From Basidiobolus heterosporus B8920 (Eukaryota; Basidiobolomycota; Basidiobolomycetes; Basidiobolales; Basidiobolaceae), in NCBI GenBank assembly GCA_000697455.1, contig JNET01030828.1, positions 1 to 23,590 of the forward strand: a stretch of 23,590 bases of DNA, written 5' to 3'. Both the position numbers and the translations under genes were made by a program. Of the stretch, positions 10,148 through 21,551 are shown piece after piece. The first letter of the stretch is position 1; each line of letters starts with the position of its first letter. The notes beneath the pieces are model-generated. The model saw nothing but the letters and a program-made list of their open reading frames with translations, was not told the DNA's origin and did not search any database.

Positions 10148-10917
10148 ATTCAAGAAAGTATTGGTTGGTAGCAAGCTACTTCCGGAAGACTATATACCAG
10201 CAAAATGTGAAAATCAGCTCTCCTTATATGGGAGGTGTTGTATTTAAGCAAAAGGTCCATATTCGATGGATCCTTCTGTATAGAATTCAATCAATATAAA
10301 TTGGAAAAAGATCACACTTGACGTGATACTTAGATCAAATCAGGATAGATACAGAGAAATCCAATGACTCAACCCCATAGGTATTTAGTTGAATGAGCGC
10401 ATATCAAGTCTGGGAATTTCTTTAAAGTTTCCACGTCTCAAAGCCTCAAAGCCTCAAAACCTTAAATCAGGCTGCAAAGCTGTGAACTAGGCAAGATCAT
10501 ATGGTTAGATCCTTGTTTTGTCGCCCGGCATTGTTCAGAGCCCACATCACTCAAATTCACTGCTAAGCCTCCAAGTCTTGTACAATCTATTCGCGAATAC
10601 TGACCTTTTATTCGATTACGTGACATTTATACACCTTTGTAATAACCCTATGGCATATTCTATGTCCCATTGCTCTGTGGCCAATGTGCTGTTACGCGAG
10701 GCACCAGTGACCAAGTTGGTGCAGTAGTCGCGAGATTAAGTTCTCGAGACTGTTGGCGGCTTTGAATTGATTTCCGATATGATTTGTCTAACATCTAATA
10801 CGTAGTTTAATCTAGTATTTACGATCATTCTAATTAGACCTTTCCAAGATAATTTGTGTTTATTCGTTCTTTAAAACTGTTAATATTGTGTTATCTTTCA
10901 TATCTCGACTACTAGAA
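10148..10917. promoter_or_regulatory. Divergent promoter region between the Dip1-like and Rav1-like genes
   Basis: These 770 bp carry no supported gene. Small features seen: three head-to-tail copies of a C-C/T-T-C-A-A-A-G/A octamer at 10436-10459, a TACGTGAC element near 10617 (CRE/bZIP-like), and an inverted repeat GCACCA...TGGTGC at 10701-10722 flanked by CGCGAG on both sides. An ATG frame on the minus strand upstream of the Dip1 start (MDLLLKYNTSHIRR, near 10265) ends early and is not supported as coding. Confidence 0.5.
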
Positions 10918-13900
10918 ATGCGTTTACTGTCCTCGAGTTATTCGGGGAAAGCTAATACCTTCAACCAAGTGCTATGTCAAGCCAATTTAGAAGGGTTCTC
11001 CTACATTGTATGTATTTATTTTCCAGCATATAGTTTCTTTGACATTAAATTAGGTTTTTAGTTAATACTAGTACCATAAAAGACCATTTGTTAATGGACT
11101 CCATAAATATTAAATTTCATTAGATTTACGCCTCTGGAGATTGCATTGTTGTATTCACCGATCAATTTAAGCACATCCAAACCATCCACACCAATGAAGA
11201 GAAACAAAAGATCTCCGCGTTGATAGTTAATCCTGAAAATGGACAGGTACTTCCTAGAGAGTCCCATTATCACTTGCTCGGTTATTTAAATTTCAAACCT
11301 ATTATACAGATTAGTGTTTGCTATGGACAACAAGTTGCCGTCTATTCCTACTCGGTGCTGCCAAATACTTTGGTATATTTAATATTTTCACTCTATTTTG
11401 TGGGCTCACACTAAGTAGCGAATCTCGACAGAACCTGCATTGGGAGCTCTTAAGCAAACGATCCTTTAATACAGAAGTCACTTGCCTTTGTTGGGGTCCA
11501 GAAGGTAGGAAAACTCATACTTGGAATCTTTGCTTCGTTTATTGTATTAACTTGTGCCGACATTTGCTACAGGCACTTTGTTTACATGCGAAAAGTTCAT
11601 TGTTCAGTGGCAAGTCAATGCTGGGGAATGGTACTCTGTTTGGGAGCAAAGGTACACTACATACACGTGGACCTATCGACAATTGCATTAATCCTTGAAT
11701 ACTTAGTATATCCACACCGGTGTATATCCTCAAGTTATCATATGACCAAAAGCATTTAGCCTCAGTAGGCCTGGTAAGTGGTTATCCTCACTTATCGGAC
11801 TTCAAAGTAGATAGACCGCTCACTTACGTTGTCAATTTCTTGACTAGAATGATCGCTTAATCAAAATCTGGGATTTGGGCCAAAGTTGTACTGACATTCG
11901 TAGCTGATTGCACATTCAATATTAATCTCTGGTTTACTTAGGCCAATCTATTTTCACGTACCTCCCTCATCCACGCGGTGTCATCAACATGGATTGGCGT
12001 CAGTCACCCAAGTCAGTATATAGGCGTAGCGAGCCCTTGATGATCCGATACTGACATTAGCATTCTTTGCCTTATCTCTGTAGTGACATTCTGACAGTAG
12101 TCACTAACTGCGCTGATGGTGTTTGCCGAATCTGGACAGAATCTGTAAAGGCAGGCATCAGGTCTTTCAACATAGTGGCCACCATTGATCCCGGGCAACG
12201 CCACCTCCAAACGAACACAAACCCAAGTAGAGATCTACTCAAGTCATATCATATTCCAATCCACTGGGTTTATGACGACCTCAAATTCCTCACTGAAAAT
12301 GGAACGAGCCGTCCTAAAATTGACCTCTTTTTTCAAGTTCAACTGGACGGTTCCATAGTCTTTTGGAGAGTCAATGTAAGAGGAGAGTTTAAGAATCATC
12401 TGAGGAAGTTAGTTCTCACCTTTTCCTATGTAGGGATTGGATGCTTATCCCAACGAATATCCAACAGTTTCTCTTTTAGCCAAGATATCGTGCTCCCTTT
12501 CATCTACGGGCTTTCATTCATTCAATGAGAGAGTTTTGGCGTACATCAAGTACCCTGAAGAGAGCAACGGTACTTACTACAATTGCCTATGTGTGTTTCG
12601 AGAGTTTCTAATTGCGACTTTGTAACAGGTATATCCCAAAGCACTGAAATTACTTTCCTTACCCAGCATCCCCAAGGATCCATTGACTTTTATACCTTGG
12701 ACTATACCACTGTGACTACCGGGAAGCATGAGGCTACGTTGTTTTTGAAGCGAACATTAAGTGGGCCTCGTGGAGTAGTTTCATCTTTACTCGGATCTCT
12801 TTACGACAGCACCATTGTAACTTACTCAGACGATGGAGAGATAGGAGTGTGGGAAGCTAGCTCACCTAGGGTTTGGCTTCTGCTGTTTAGTTTGAATTCT
12901 TGGAAAATTAGTAACTGCTTCTACATCAAATGTTTAGTTTGGGAAAAACCACAAGGATCCGATGACCGAGGTTATTTCTCATTTTGTGGGCAGCAACGTT
13001 ACCCTCGTACAGCGTTTGCCAAAAGGTATGAGTGACTTATTTTAGCTATTTCCTTATCCAAGGTGGATGTTTAACCGTATTTTAATAGGCAACGTAATAT
13101 TGTTGTACGATGGTGAAAAAATTGCTGTTTATTCATATGAAAGTAACGAGGCGTGGAGATATCGGTTTAATTTGGATAACTACGACTCAGAATACACTTT
13201 AACCAATATCGATGTCGTCTTTAAATCCGAGAATGAAGAAAGCACTGATCTGTATTACATACACGGGTTCAGTCCAAAGCAGAACACTGTCTTTGTCTGG
13301 TCGATCTTTTTAACAGGCGGGTCTTCTTTCAGTGGGAATTGTTTCTCCGCTGCTAGTGATTTCCTAATATCCTCCCCTTTAGGTTCCCGAATTGTTACCA
13401 AGTTCTGTTCATGCAGCTCGCTTCCCATTCAAGAAAAAACATCCATCATTGGGAGGAGGTGCCAGGCCGATATTCATTCCTTTGCGTTTGCTTGCAGCAA
13501 TCACGGCCAAGTTGATTTGGCCACATTCTCTGAAGATAATAACACTCTTCGTTTCTGGACTGTCAGCATTTCTGATGAATCCGAATCATCTATCACGTGG
13601 AAGGAAATGATTCATTATTGTTTCGATGAAAATATACAGCATATCCGATGGAGTCCTTTCGGAAAAATTGTGACCGGTACAAACAATGCAATTACTCGAT
13701 GGAAAGGCTTGTGTTAATCCTCGTTTTCAGCATTATACAAGGACAGTACGCTTTACGTGCGCTTTTACGGGGTGTCAATGCATGCAACCAAAGTTCTTGA
13801 AGAGTTCGAGATATCCATAAGGTAATCTAGGGCTTGGTGAAATAATCAAGCTCAAGGAACTAATGTTTGCACAAGTGAAAACAATCAACTAGTTGCTTTC

Positions 13901-16900
13901 GAACTTAATACTACTTCGATTGGGGAGCATCTACTAGCCCTCGTATTCAAAGATCGAATTACGTTTGTTGGTCAACAAAGAGCTGATGAATTATCTAAAC
14001 CTTCGGTTTGGCGTGAATACGGGACCTTTAGCATGTTAGAGTAAGTACTGTTTAAGGGTGTGCTATGATGGTTCTAAAGTAACATTGCTTCATTTACAGA
14101 CTATCTTCCCGAGATATTACTAGCGCAGACTGGACTAAAGAGGGGCTCGTTGTTGCTACTGGAAATCAACTTTGGTATCTATCCAAGTGGATCATTGCTC
14201 AAAGAGAGCGTGCAAGTTAGTTTGATTCTATATTGGGTTATTGCGCTCTTACCATCCAATTGTTACTAACTCTTTCGATCTGTACAAGCAGACAACTTCA
14301 GTCCGTCGCTTAACCACACGCTAGCCACCGGCAAAGCACCTTTACCTCATCATCACCCAAATCATCTTACACAATACATGCTTTGGGGTACGATACCTAC
14401 TTTCGATTGAGCTTGAAGCTTCTCGCTAACCTGCCTCCTTTGACCGACTTAGGCAAAGTAAATATCGTCAAGTACATCTTGACTCAGTTGTATAACTACA
14501 TGGAGGCTTATTCGAAAACCTCCAGTACTGCATCTGAAGTGCCTCCCGTGCCTATGAAGTTTTTCATCCACAATAAGGTTACATCGATCTTGAAATAGGG
14601 AAAGCCACTTACAACCCAGCTAAACCTCTATTTTCTAGATGCCGGTATTTACTCAGACAAAGTACAATCAGCTCTTTGACGAATACGTAGATATGGATGC
14701 TTGGAAGTAAGTTCAATGTACAGTACGAGATGAATACATCACACGTTCTCAACTTCACACCCTCAGACAAAAGCAGGCTGAATCCAAGGAGTTTAATCGG
14801 GTTCAAGCAGAGGCGCTTGTCGAACATTTAACAAAAAAATCACTTAACGGAATCTCAAACATGGAGCAGATGCATTTGATGGGTATAGTAGACGGAATAA
14901 GCAAGGCATGTGTGATATATTTTGCTTTGTTCATTGGCAAGGTTAATAACGATATTTTAGATGGAGGAACAAGCTCGTGCTCTAGATGAGAACGGTGCTC
15001 GTTTTCTAGTATCTTTAAAGTTGAACACTTTCATGAAATACTCCCATTTTCACGCCAAGCCTAGCTCTGGGAGATTCTCCTACCGAGATATGATGTGGGC
15101 ACTCCACAGTGAATCTCAGGTACTACTTGTTACCAGTTGTTCGTTAATCCAATACTCACTCAATTTCAATCAAGGACCTTTTGATCGAATTCTGTTCCGA
15201 AAGCTGTGATGGAAAATTGCTATGGAATGACGCCAAATCGTATGGATTTCCTCTCTGGATTAACAATGAGGATACCTTTGTTAGTTTTTGTTTCCGTTAT
15301 CGCATGACAAAGCGCACACTAATAATTTGTGTAACAGAAGCGACAGATGGAGCTGATCGGTAAATCTCACTACATGGCCAAGGAGGACAAAGATCCGGTC
15401 GACAGTACTATATACTATTTAGCGTTGAAGAAAGTCAAACTACTGCATAATTTGTGGAAAAATGTTGGTTTTCATAAGGAAAAGTCAGCAATGATCAATT
15501 TTTTGGCCAACGACTTTTCTGAACCAAGATGGCAGCAAGCAGCTCTAAAGAATGCCTTTGTATTGTTAGGAAGACAGAGATATGGTAAGTCTTGGGTCTT
15601 CTTTTGAGTTGAGTATTCCAGCTCTTACATAGTTATCCTGTAACAGAATATGCTGCTGCCTTTTTCTTGTTGGGTGGTCGCCTGAATGACGCAGTCAGAG
15701 TGTGCCTCAATTACTTGAACGATTTCCAATTGGCTATTGCAATTTGTCGCTGCTATGAAGGTTACCCTTTCTCCCACTCGCTTCACTCGCTTCAGGCGAG
15801 AGACGTGTCTAACTCCAACCTCAATTTTGTTCACAGGTGATAACAGCCCGACATTGAAAGAGTTAGTACGTGAGCATGTTCTACTAAAGGGATTCGAGAC
15901 GGGTGACAGATGGATGGTAGCACTGGGCTTCTGGTTGTTAGAAGAGCGCGAGAAATCCTTCAAGGCTCTTATGGTAGAGACAGTTTATAAACAGCAATGC
16001 TTATTCTTTGGTATTTTTAACACTCTCTACAGATGCCACTGTCTTGTCTTACTGATGGGATAAAGTTGGAACAAAAGCCTGTAGAAACACGTATCGATCC
16101 AGCATCTCTCGTACTGCTTCTATCTTTCAAGGATAAGGCATACAAATTCCGATGGGATCAGCTCTGCCTCACTTCTGAACAAGAAACAAACTACATCTGG
16201 GAAGTGGTGTCTGCTTACCAAGACCTGGGATGCCCCCTTTTGGCCCTCGAGATCACTCAAACTTGGGAGTTCGGTGTTCTTTCTAAAGCGTCTGCCACTA
16301 GTCTCAGCAAGAATGCAGCACAAGATCCTAAACATCTACCTGCAGATTTAATCAACACCGGAGTTGTTAGCTTTGATGACTGGGGATGGGATCAGCCCAT
16401 CTCGAAACCCAAAACAGTCACAGCCGAGAGTCTTTTTGATGACTATGAACCAACTAAGATCACAGCCGATAATTTGTTCGACGACTATGCGCCAGCAATC
16501 ACCGCTGACAATTTGTTTGATGATTATAAGCCATCTATTGATGACGATGATGTGAACGAGCCTGAGCAATCAGACCCTGAGAAACCCCCGGAACCTGCCC
16601 AAGAACCTGCCCATACAATCGAAAGCAATGATCAGATCGAATGGATCGCACACTGCCGCAAAAACATCGTTTTGCAATCTATTCCAGTAAGTTGTAATGC
16701 TTGCAAAGTCGACTTTGGACCCATCATAACATCTGATTTTATCCGCAGTATTTGCTCGATGCTTTATCGGCCGCTACAGTTAGGGGCTCATGCATGCAGA
16801 AATGCCCATTCTTCCAAGGATATTTGGATCAAATCAGAGACGGATTGCATGCCATCTGTGAAGAAAGTGGAGTTGCTCCTGGGGTTCTAGATAACATTCT

Positions 16901-18025
16901 GATTTCGAGGTGTATAGAAACCGACTCGGTTTCCGTCTGTTTCGAACTGCTGTTCCAAGGAATCCTGGCCAATCCCTCAGAAAACTCTAGGTTTATTCAT
17001 ATGCTAACGGAAAATTTCAACTCACTTCTCCAATATACCTTCTCCACCTCAAGTTACACTCAGACTGATCACTCGTATCAAATTCAATGGGCCCGGTAAC
17101 GTACCTTTCCTATCTGATTGTGGATTAGCTATGTATAAACTCAATACTTCTCTTCCTTAGGGAGATCTTCAAATCGTCCGCTCAATGGTTTGTATTCTTG
17201 CAAGACAAAATGTCGAGTTCTGTTGCCAAGATCTACATACAGAAACTATCTTTGACCGCGTTCATCGCGCTTTTGCTGGGTAATCTTGCGGATGCGAAGT
17301 ATGACCGGTCACTTTTGTATATATATCGAGCCGAAAGATTTATCCGCCATCTGACGGACGACATCTTCGAGCTTCAGTTGGTAATTAAAGACGTTGTCAA
17401 TGGAGTACTACCAGACGTAAGTTGGCCTTAAAGTACTTTTGGTTAATGTGTAGAAAATTCAAGCTTGACATGTTCCCTTTAGGCGGACTCTGAAGTCACA
17501 ACTGATCTCGAGAATCTTTGTATTGAAGAAGAGGATCCCGATGACATTTCTGAATCTCAAGAGTATATTTCAGCTGACAAACAAGCGCAAGTTCACAAAG
17601 CGATCTATGAAGCTAGCATAAAGTTCCTGATTCATTACATTAAGGAGATGATCCAGCGTTTGGGCACACGCAATGATGGTAGGTTATACCGACCTTTTTA
17701 CCGATCCTAGAAATCAACCATTTACCACACACACACACACTAAACCTTTCCCCACTACTAATTAGAGGAATTCAAGTCCTTCTCAACCGTTGGTGTTCTA
17801 GAGCCGTTGATCAATTTGTATAGACGTATGATTCGGTTGCGCAAGCATGATACAGAGGGTAAAACTTCATTGAAACCTGCCGATAGTCAACCCCACTCAC
17901 TTCTTTTGTTTTCCACAGCCCTGGATGTCCCGAAATCCCTTCAGACAAGAGAACAAAAACTAATCTGGCATCTATTGAAGAAACCATTCCTTGAAATTGA
18001 ATCACCTACAGATCCAGTTGCTTAA
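10918..18025 (+). CDS. RAV1: Rav1-like subunit of the RAVE complex (V-ATPase assembly); about 30 exons with one apparent frameshift
   Basis: Exons: 10918-11007, 11124-11246, 11310-11372, 11432-11504, 11573-11651, 11707-11773, 11848-11887, 11942-12011, 12084-12375, 12434-12569, 12629-12870, 12938-13025, 13089-13676, 13731-13821, 13876-14040, 14100-14215, 14292-14577, 14639-14706, 14767-14911 (or 14905), 14961-15119, 15175-15279, 15338-15584, 15647-15760, 15837-15973, 16033-16686, 16749-17095, 17161-17416, 17483-17678, 17766-17858, 17919-18025; about 1745 residues, longer than yeast Rav1 (1357). WD40 propellers fill roughly the first 770 residues (NDRLIKIWDLG, DGVCRIWTES, DGEIGVWEAS, EDNNTLRFWTV). 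The Rav1p_C helical domain follows: APLPHHHPNHLTQYMLWG, LGKVNIVKYILTQLYNYM, LDENGARFL and YAAAFFLLGGRLNDAVRVCL. Then come an acidic DDWGWDQP/LFDDY region and a helical tail. RAVE reassembles V1 with Vo. The frame changes by one base at GGGG 14385-14388; every other junction keeps phase. Exon 7's donor and a possible 51-nt intron at 13332-13382 are uncertain. Confidence 0.88.
14385..14388 (+). other. Apparent one-base frame change in the Rav1-like gene
   Basis: Upstream, one frame encodes the conserved start of the Rav1p_C domain, ending HLTQYMLWG. Downstream, the neighbouring frame encodes YDTYFRLSLKLLANLPP and the strongly conserved LGKVNIVKYILTQL. The two meet in a four-G run with no lost residues. 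No GT-AG intron of normal size can join them. The sequence reads as if one G is missing. A sequencing or assembly slip in the homopolymer is the simplest explanation; a real mutation or recoding site is less likely. Confidence 0.7.
16420..16530 (+). repeat. Tandem TA(E/D)(S/N)LFDDY repeat coding region within the Rav1-like gene
   Basis: Three consecutive units start at 16420, 16462 and 16501 (14, 13 and about 10 codons). They read TAESLFDDYEP, TADNLFDDYAP and TADNLFDDYKP. They follow directly on VSFDDWGWDQP, an acidic motif typical of Rav1/DMXL proteins. The units differ at synonymous sites, so the duplication is old or under protein-level selection. They look like short linear binding motifs in a disordered acidic stretch. 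Confidence 0.75.
17726..17740 (+). repeat. (CA)7 microsatellite inside a Rav1-like intron
   Basis: A pure CA dinucleotide run lies in the 87-nt intron 17679-17765, just upstream of its CTAAC/CTAAT branch region. It makes this intron longer than most in the gene. Confidence 0.8.
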
Positions 18026-18694
18026 AACATTTATACAAATATATATATAGCTGCTTAAACCATCCCGCAATATGTCACTCACAGCCTGCATTTCCAGTTG
18101 TTCTCCAACGGTGCTTCTTCATGACATAAAGAAATCTCTTAAATCAAACTTTTTTGAAGTTAAGTTCCAAATATGGAAATGGTGATTTATTTTTAGGACG
18201 TCTATTCGCCAACATTCAAAATAGGAATTGCCATTTATATCTCTCACATCGAACTAATGCAATATCCACAGTTAATAAACCAATTTCCAGTAATATAGAG
18301 TAATCGGCAACATCAACAGTAATAGGAAGCATTAGAAAGCAATAGGCAGTAATAGCCATCAATAAACGACCTCTAGCTGATGCATCCAGTGTTACTAGAA
18401 AAACGCCTCAGATCACTTTCTACAAACAAGAATGATTCTTGTAACCTGTTCTACCGTCATTAATTGGTTATAGTTGTAATATTGTATTATTGTATCTGAA
18501 ATAGATAAATATGCAGGCCGATTTGCATTCTACTATCTTCCTCGTCATCTAGTCTCGAACTACAACGCTCATAACAGGCATGCTTCCAAGTTTCCCTTCA
18601 CTATACTAGATATTGTTGATTCTACTGGAAGAAGTCCCCTCTATTCTGTGAAATCTCTCCAAGTTTCTGATTCTATTTTTTGTCACTGAAATAC
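18026..18694. promoter_or_regulatory. Intergenic region between the Rav1-like gene and the Flc-type channel
   Basis: These 669 bp contain the Rav1-like 3' UTR and the channel promoter. CCAAT-type boxes occur at 18280-18284 (plus) and 18463-18467 (minus). The stretch 18288-18365 is enriched in loose copies of CAGTAATAG-like words, probably low-complexity drift. No open frame is supported. Confidence 0.45.
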
Positions 18695-21020
18695 ATGCAT
18701 TACTCCAAACATCTCAACTTCCACTCTTCCCTCTTTTTTATCTTCGTCTTCTTTGCAACCGTTTCTTTTGTTCAGAACGTTTCAAGTAAATCTTTCTTTG
18801 GGCCATGTGGTGACTCTCGCCATTCATGGGACCCTATAGATGGCACTGCCAAACTTGATATTAATAGTAAGACCATTGACATCCAGGTTACTGGTAAAGC
18901 CAAGGATACGCTCTACGGAAGCTCAAGTAGGAATTTCTTTCATGTCACACCAGTTTCTGTAAATCGCTGATTGACCATATGTTCTACAGCCAGTACTACA
19001 ACCAACTATACCACTAAAGCAACCGCACTGTATATTTTTTCCACTTTAAGTTTCCAAAACTCAGTCAACGATACAGATTTGTGCGCCTCTCTAGGGAGCT
19101 GTCCAGTTCCGGCTGGCAACGTTACCCTCAGCAAGGTATTACAACCACCAAAAAGTCAGTCTAATTATCATTTCGTTTAATACTTGTGTTTTAACCCAAG
19201 GTCTTAAGTCTTCCGAGATATTGTCCATTTATCGATGTCCATATCACAACCTTCCTTATCGATGAAAATCACTACGAATACGGATGTTTTACAGTGATAA
19301 CGGACCAAACAGATGAACCATACAACAAAATCATTGTCATCGTGGTGTTATGCACATTGGTGCTTCCTATCATTGCTCTTGCCTTTGGGTACCTCTTTGG
19401 CAATGTTCGAGATATCTTGACTTATACCTCTAATCTTGGAGTGAATGGCCGAACACAAAGCTTCAAGTATCCGGGTTTCTTCGACATGGTTTACCATCTT
19501 CAGTTTCTGGCGGTGACTGGACTTCTTAATTTGGACTACATCTTGTTCTATCAGAAGTTTCTTTTCAGACTCCACTCCATCCTGGGAATTTTAGGTGATT
19601 CGGTTACAAATGGTGGTGCCATCAAGGCTCAGTTAAGCCCCAATGAACCTATCGAGAACCGGGGCATTCCATTTTTCTCTCACTTTATGGAGCTCGAGCC
19701 AAGTGGACTTTTGATTTCACTACTTATCTTTATGGGATTTGTTCTCTTTGCAGTATTATTTGTCAGTGGAGTCATTAACGGGGTGGCTGTACTGGTGATG
19801 AGATCGGATGGGGCATACTATTCACGAAAAAAGCTCTTTGCCTTTACGTTGGGTAATCTAGGATCCTGCTCTTACCTCAATGTCCTTTACCTAATAAGAC
19901 TCTGTTTGTAGGAAACATCCTGAGATTTGTACTTCTATTCCACCTGCCTATAACTCTCTTTGCCTTTAACCAATTGATGATTCACGACCCGATGTGGTTA
20001 ACGGTTGTCGCTGCTGTACTCGTAGTTGTGCTAGGCTTGACCACTATAGCGGGTGCTTTGTTGTATTTAACAAAGATCTCTCCAGCATCGATTATCTTCA
20101 TTGATACGTTTTATATGTTGGTTTTCGGCCCCCTTTACAACGATTACACCTCGAAGTCCTATCGCTATGCCTGGGTTAGATTCAGCCACCATATTGTGCT
20201 CGCGGCAATTATCGCGTTTGGCCAAAGTAATGGGCTTGTGCAGCTAATCCTTCTCCTATGTCTAGAAGTAGCAGCATTCTATGCTTGCACTGGGGTTCAT
20301 CCTTATGTCAGTAGAAGTGTGAACTTTTGGGAAGCAACTTTTCAGGCTTTCAGAGTTACGTTGGTGGCACTTTTGTTTGTCTATTTACCTGCCGTAAAAG
20401 CGAGTAACGAAGCTAAGGAATGGTGCGGTCTAACTAGCATCTTTCTAATCCTTATATTCCAACTCTGTTGGGTCATTCGAATCTTCGTCTGCTTAGTGAA
20501 GATTCCTATCGATCGATATACAAAGCAGAACAAGACCAACGATATCTCTTTAGCTGTCACATCTACTTCACCTCTTCCCGCCCGCCCAAGGGGAGTATCA
20601 AGTCACATCTCAGGTACCACTAGTATTGTTAGCACTGTCGGTGTGCCAAAGATCGAGAGACCCTTCGCTTCCGAAAGTGTACATGATACTTATAAGCCCA
20701 AAAACGAGAACCCCTCGTATGCATCTTTGCCGGATGGAGTAGGACTATCGCCTTATGACCGGTACATGGCAAATTTACGAGAATCGGCAGGTCTACGACA
20801 AGAAGTTTTAATTGATGATACCACGGACACCAGGTCCAGTGCAAATTTATCAGTCTCGACGTTCACACCTAAGCCAGTATATAGCAGTCATCACTCGCAA
20901 CCCAGCCAGTCAAGTTTTACATATGAAGATCTCCCTCAGATTGCCTATCCCCGAGATTCTTCTGGATCACAAAGACCGCAAGCCAGTCTACCCAAGTTCT
21001 TCTCTGCCAACAATAACTGA
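18695..21020 (+). CDS. TRP-like ion channel of the Flc/Pkd2 family
   Basis: Four exons: 18695-18926, 18990-19135, 19201-19852 and 19912-21020, giving 712 residues; introns are 63, 65 and 59 nt and keep phase. An N-terminal signal peptide (about 1-31, with hydrophobic core SLFFIFVFFATVSFV) leads into an extracytoplasmic ML-like lipid-binding domain with Cys residues and the motif LCASLGSCPVPAGNVTLSK. The TRP-like core has about nine membrane helices (residues 165-490), with YPGFFDMVYHLQFLAVTG and LLNLDYILFYQ as the family's most recognisable stretch, and TLGNILRFVLLFHLP across the last intron. The roughly 180-residue Ser/Thr/Pro-rich tail looks cytosolic and disordered. Fungal relatives (Flc1-3 in budding yeast, Pkd2 and Trp663 in S. 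pombe) act in FAD transport into the ER, calcium homeostasis and cell wall integrity. Which paralogue this is cannot be told by eye. Confidence 0.88.
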
Positions 21021-21551
21021 TCTCCCCTTTAGATGACTAATTTTGATTCCAACTTAATATTTGATCCCACTTGTTGACTGTTCTAAACTGAGGAGCTAAT
21101 CGATATTTATTTTCGACTCTCCTTGTAAATGTCAACCATTTTGAGAAGTTTCCTTTCTGCAACTTTGTGTATTAAATATCCCTTGTTCATACCAAGTCAG
21201 TTCTGATAACAAATCCATAACCAAATCCACTACATCTACAATCAAGGACAAGAGGGGAAAAGACCCTAATTTCGAAAGAAAAATCATCGTAGTTGAGATA
21301 GAATTATCATGAATTCAAGAATTGTATAAATCTTTATACCAGTATAGGAATCTAATCCCTGAAGTCGCTTTATTTTGATTGGAGTTACACTTCTTTGTAC
21401 ATGTACAGCTAGACTCTTTCTTTCCTAACCCCGCAACCAAAAGCTCCCCTATCTCACCCACTTTTTTCTTAGTGTTCTGTTGTTATCCACACGGTTGTCC
21501 AACCAGTCCTCCCGTTTCCACACTCACCCCTCGTCATAAACCCTGAAATAA
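21021..21551. promoter_or_regulatory. Intergenic region between the channel and Rab genes
   Basis: These 531 bp hold the channel's 3' UTR and the Rab promoter. A minus-strand CCAAT box (21378-21382) and a perfect 12-bp palindrome TGTACATGTACA (21396-21407) lie about 150 bp before the Rab start codon. A pyrimidine-rich tract runs from about 21410 to 21540. No gene is supported. Confidence 0.45.
21396..21407. promoter_or_regulatory. 12-bp palindrome upstream of the Rab gene
   Basis: TGTACATGTACA is a perfect dyad 145 bp before the ATG at 21552, so it could bind a dimeric transcription factor. No factor can be named from the sequence. Confidence 0.3.

Noticed and set aside
10060-10299. Plus-strand frame of 79 codons at the 5' end of the Dip1-like gene
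   Set aside because: It overlaps the first Dip1-like exon and its promoter on the other strand and shows no domain or splice support.
13392-13610. Plus-strand frame reading SSVHAARFPFKKKHPS and onwards, overlapping the Rav1-like exon 13
   Set aside because: It looks protein-like, but no splice pair leads from it into the frame encoding SEDNNTLRFWTV, which is clearly WD40. The continuous exon frame keeps phase at both ends.
15625-15963. Minus-strand open frame of 112 codons opposite the Rav1-like exons
   Set aside because: It lies opposite conserved Rav1p_C sequence and two introns and shows no family resemblance. It is an antisense shadow.
18288-18365. Repeated CAGTAATAG-like words, considered as a satellite or CRISPR-like array
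   Set aside because: Copies are short, diverged and irregularly spaced; this is ordinary AT-rich drift in an intergenic region of a eukaryote.
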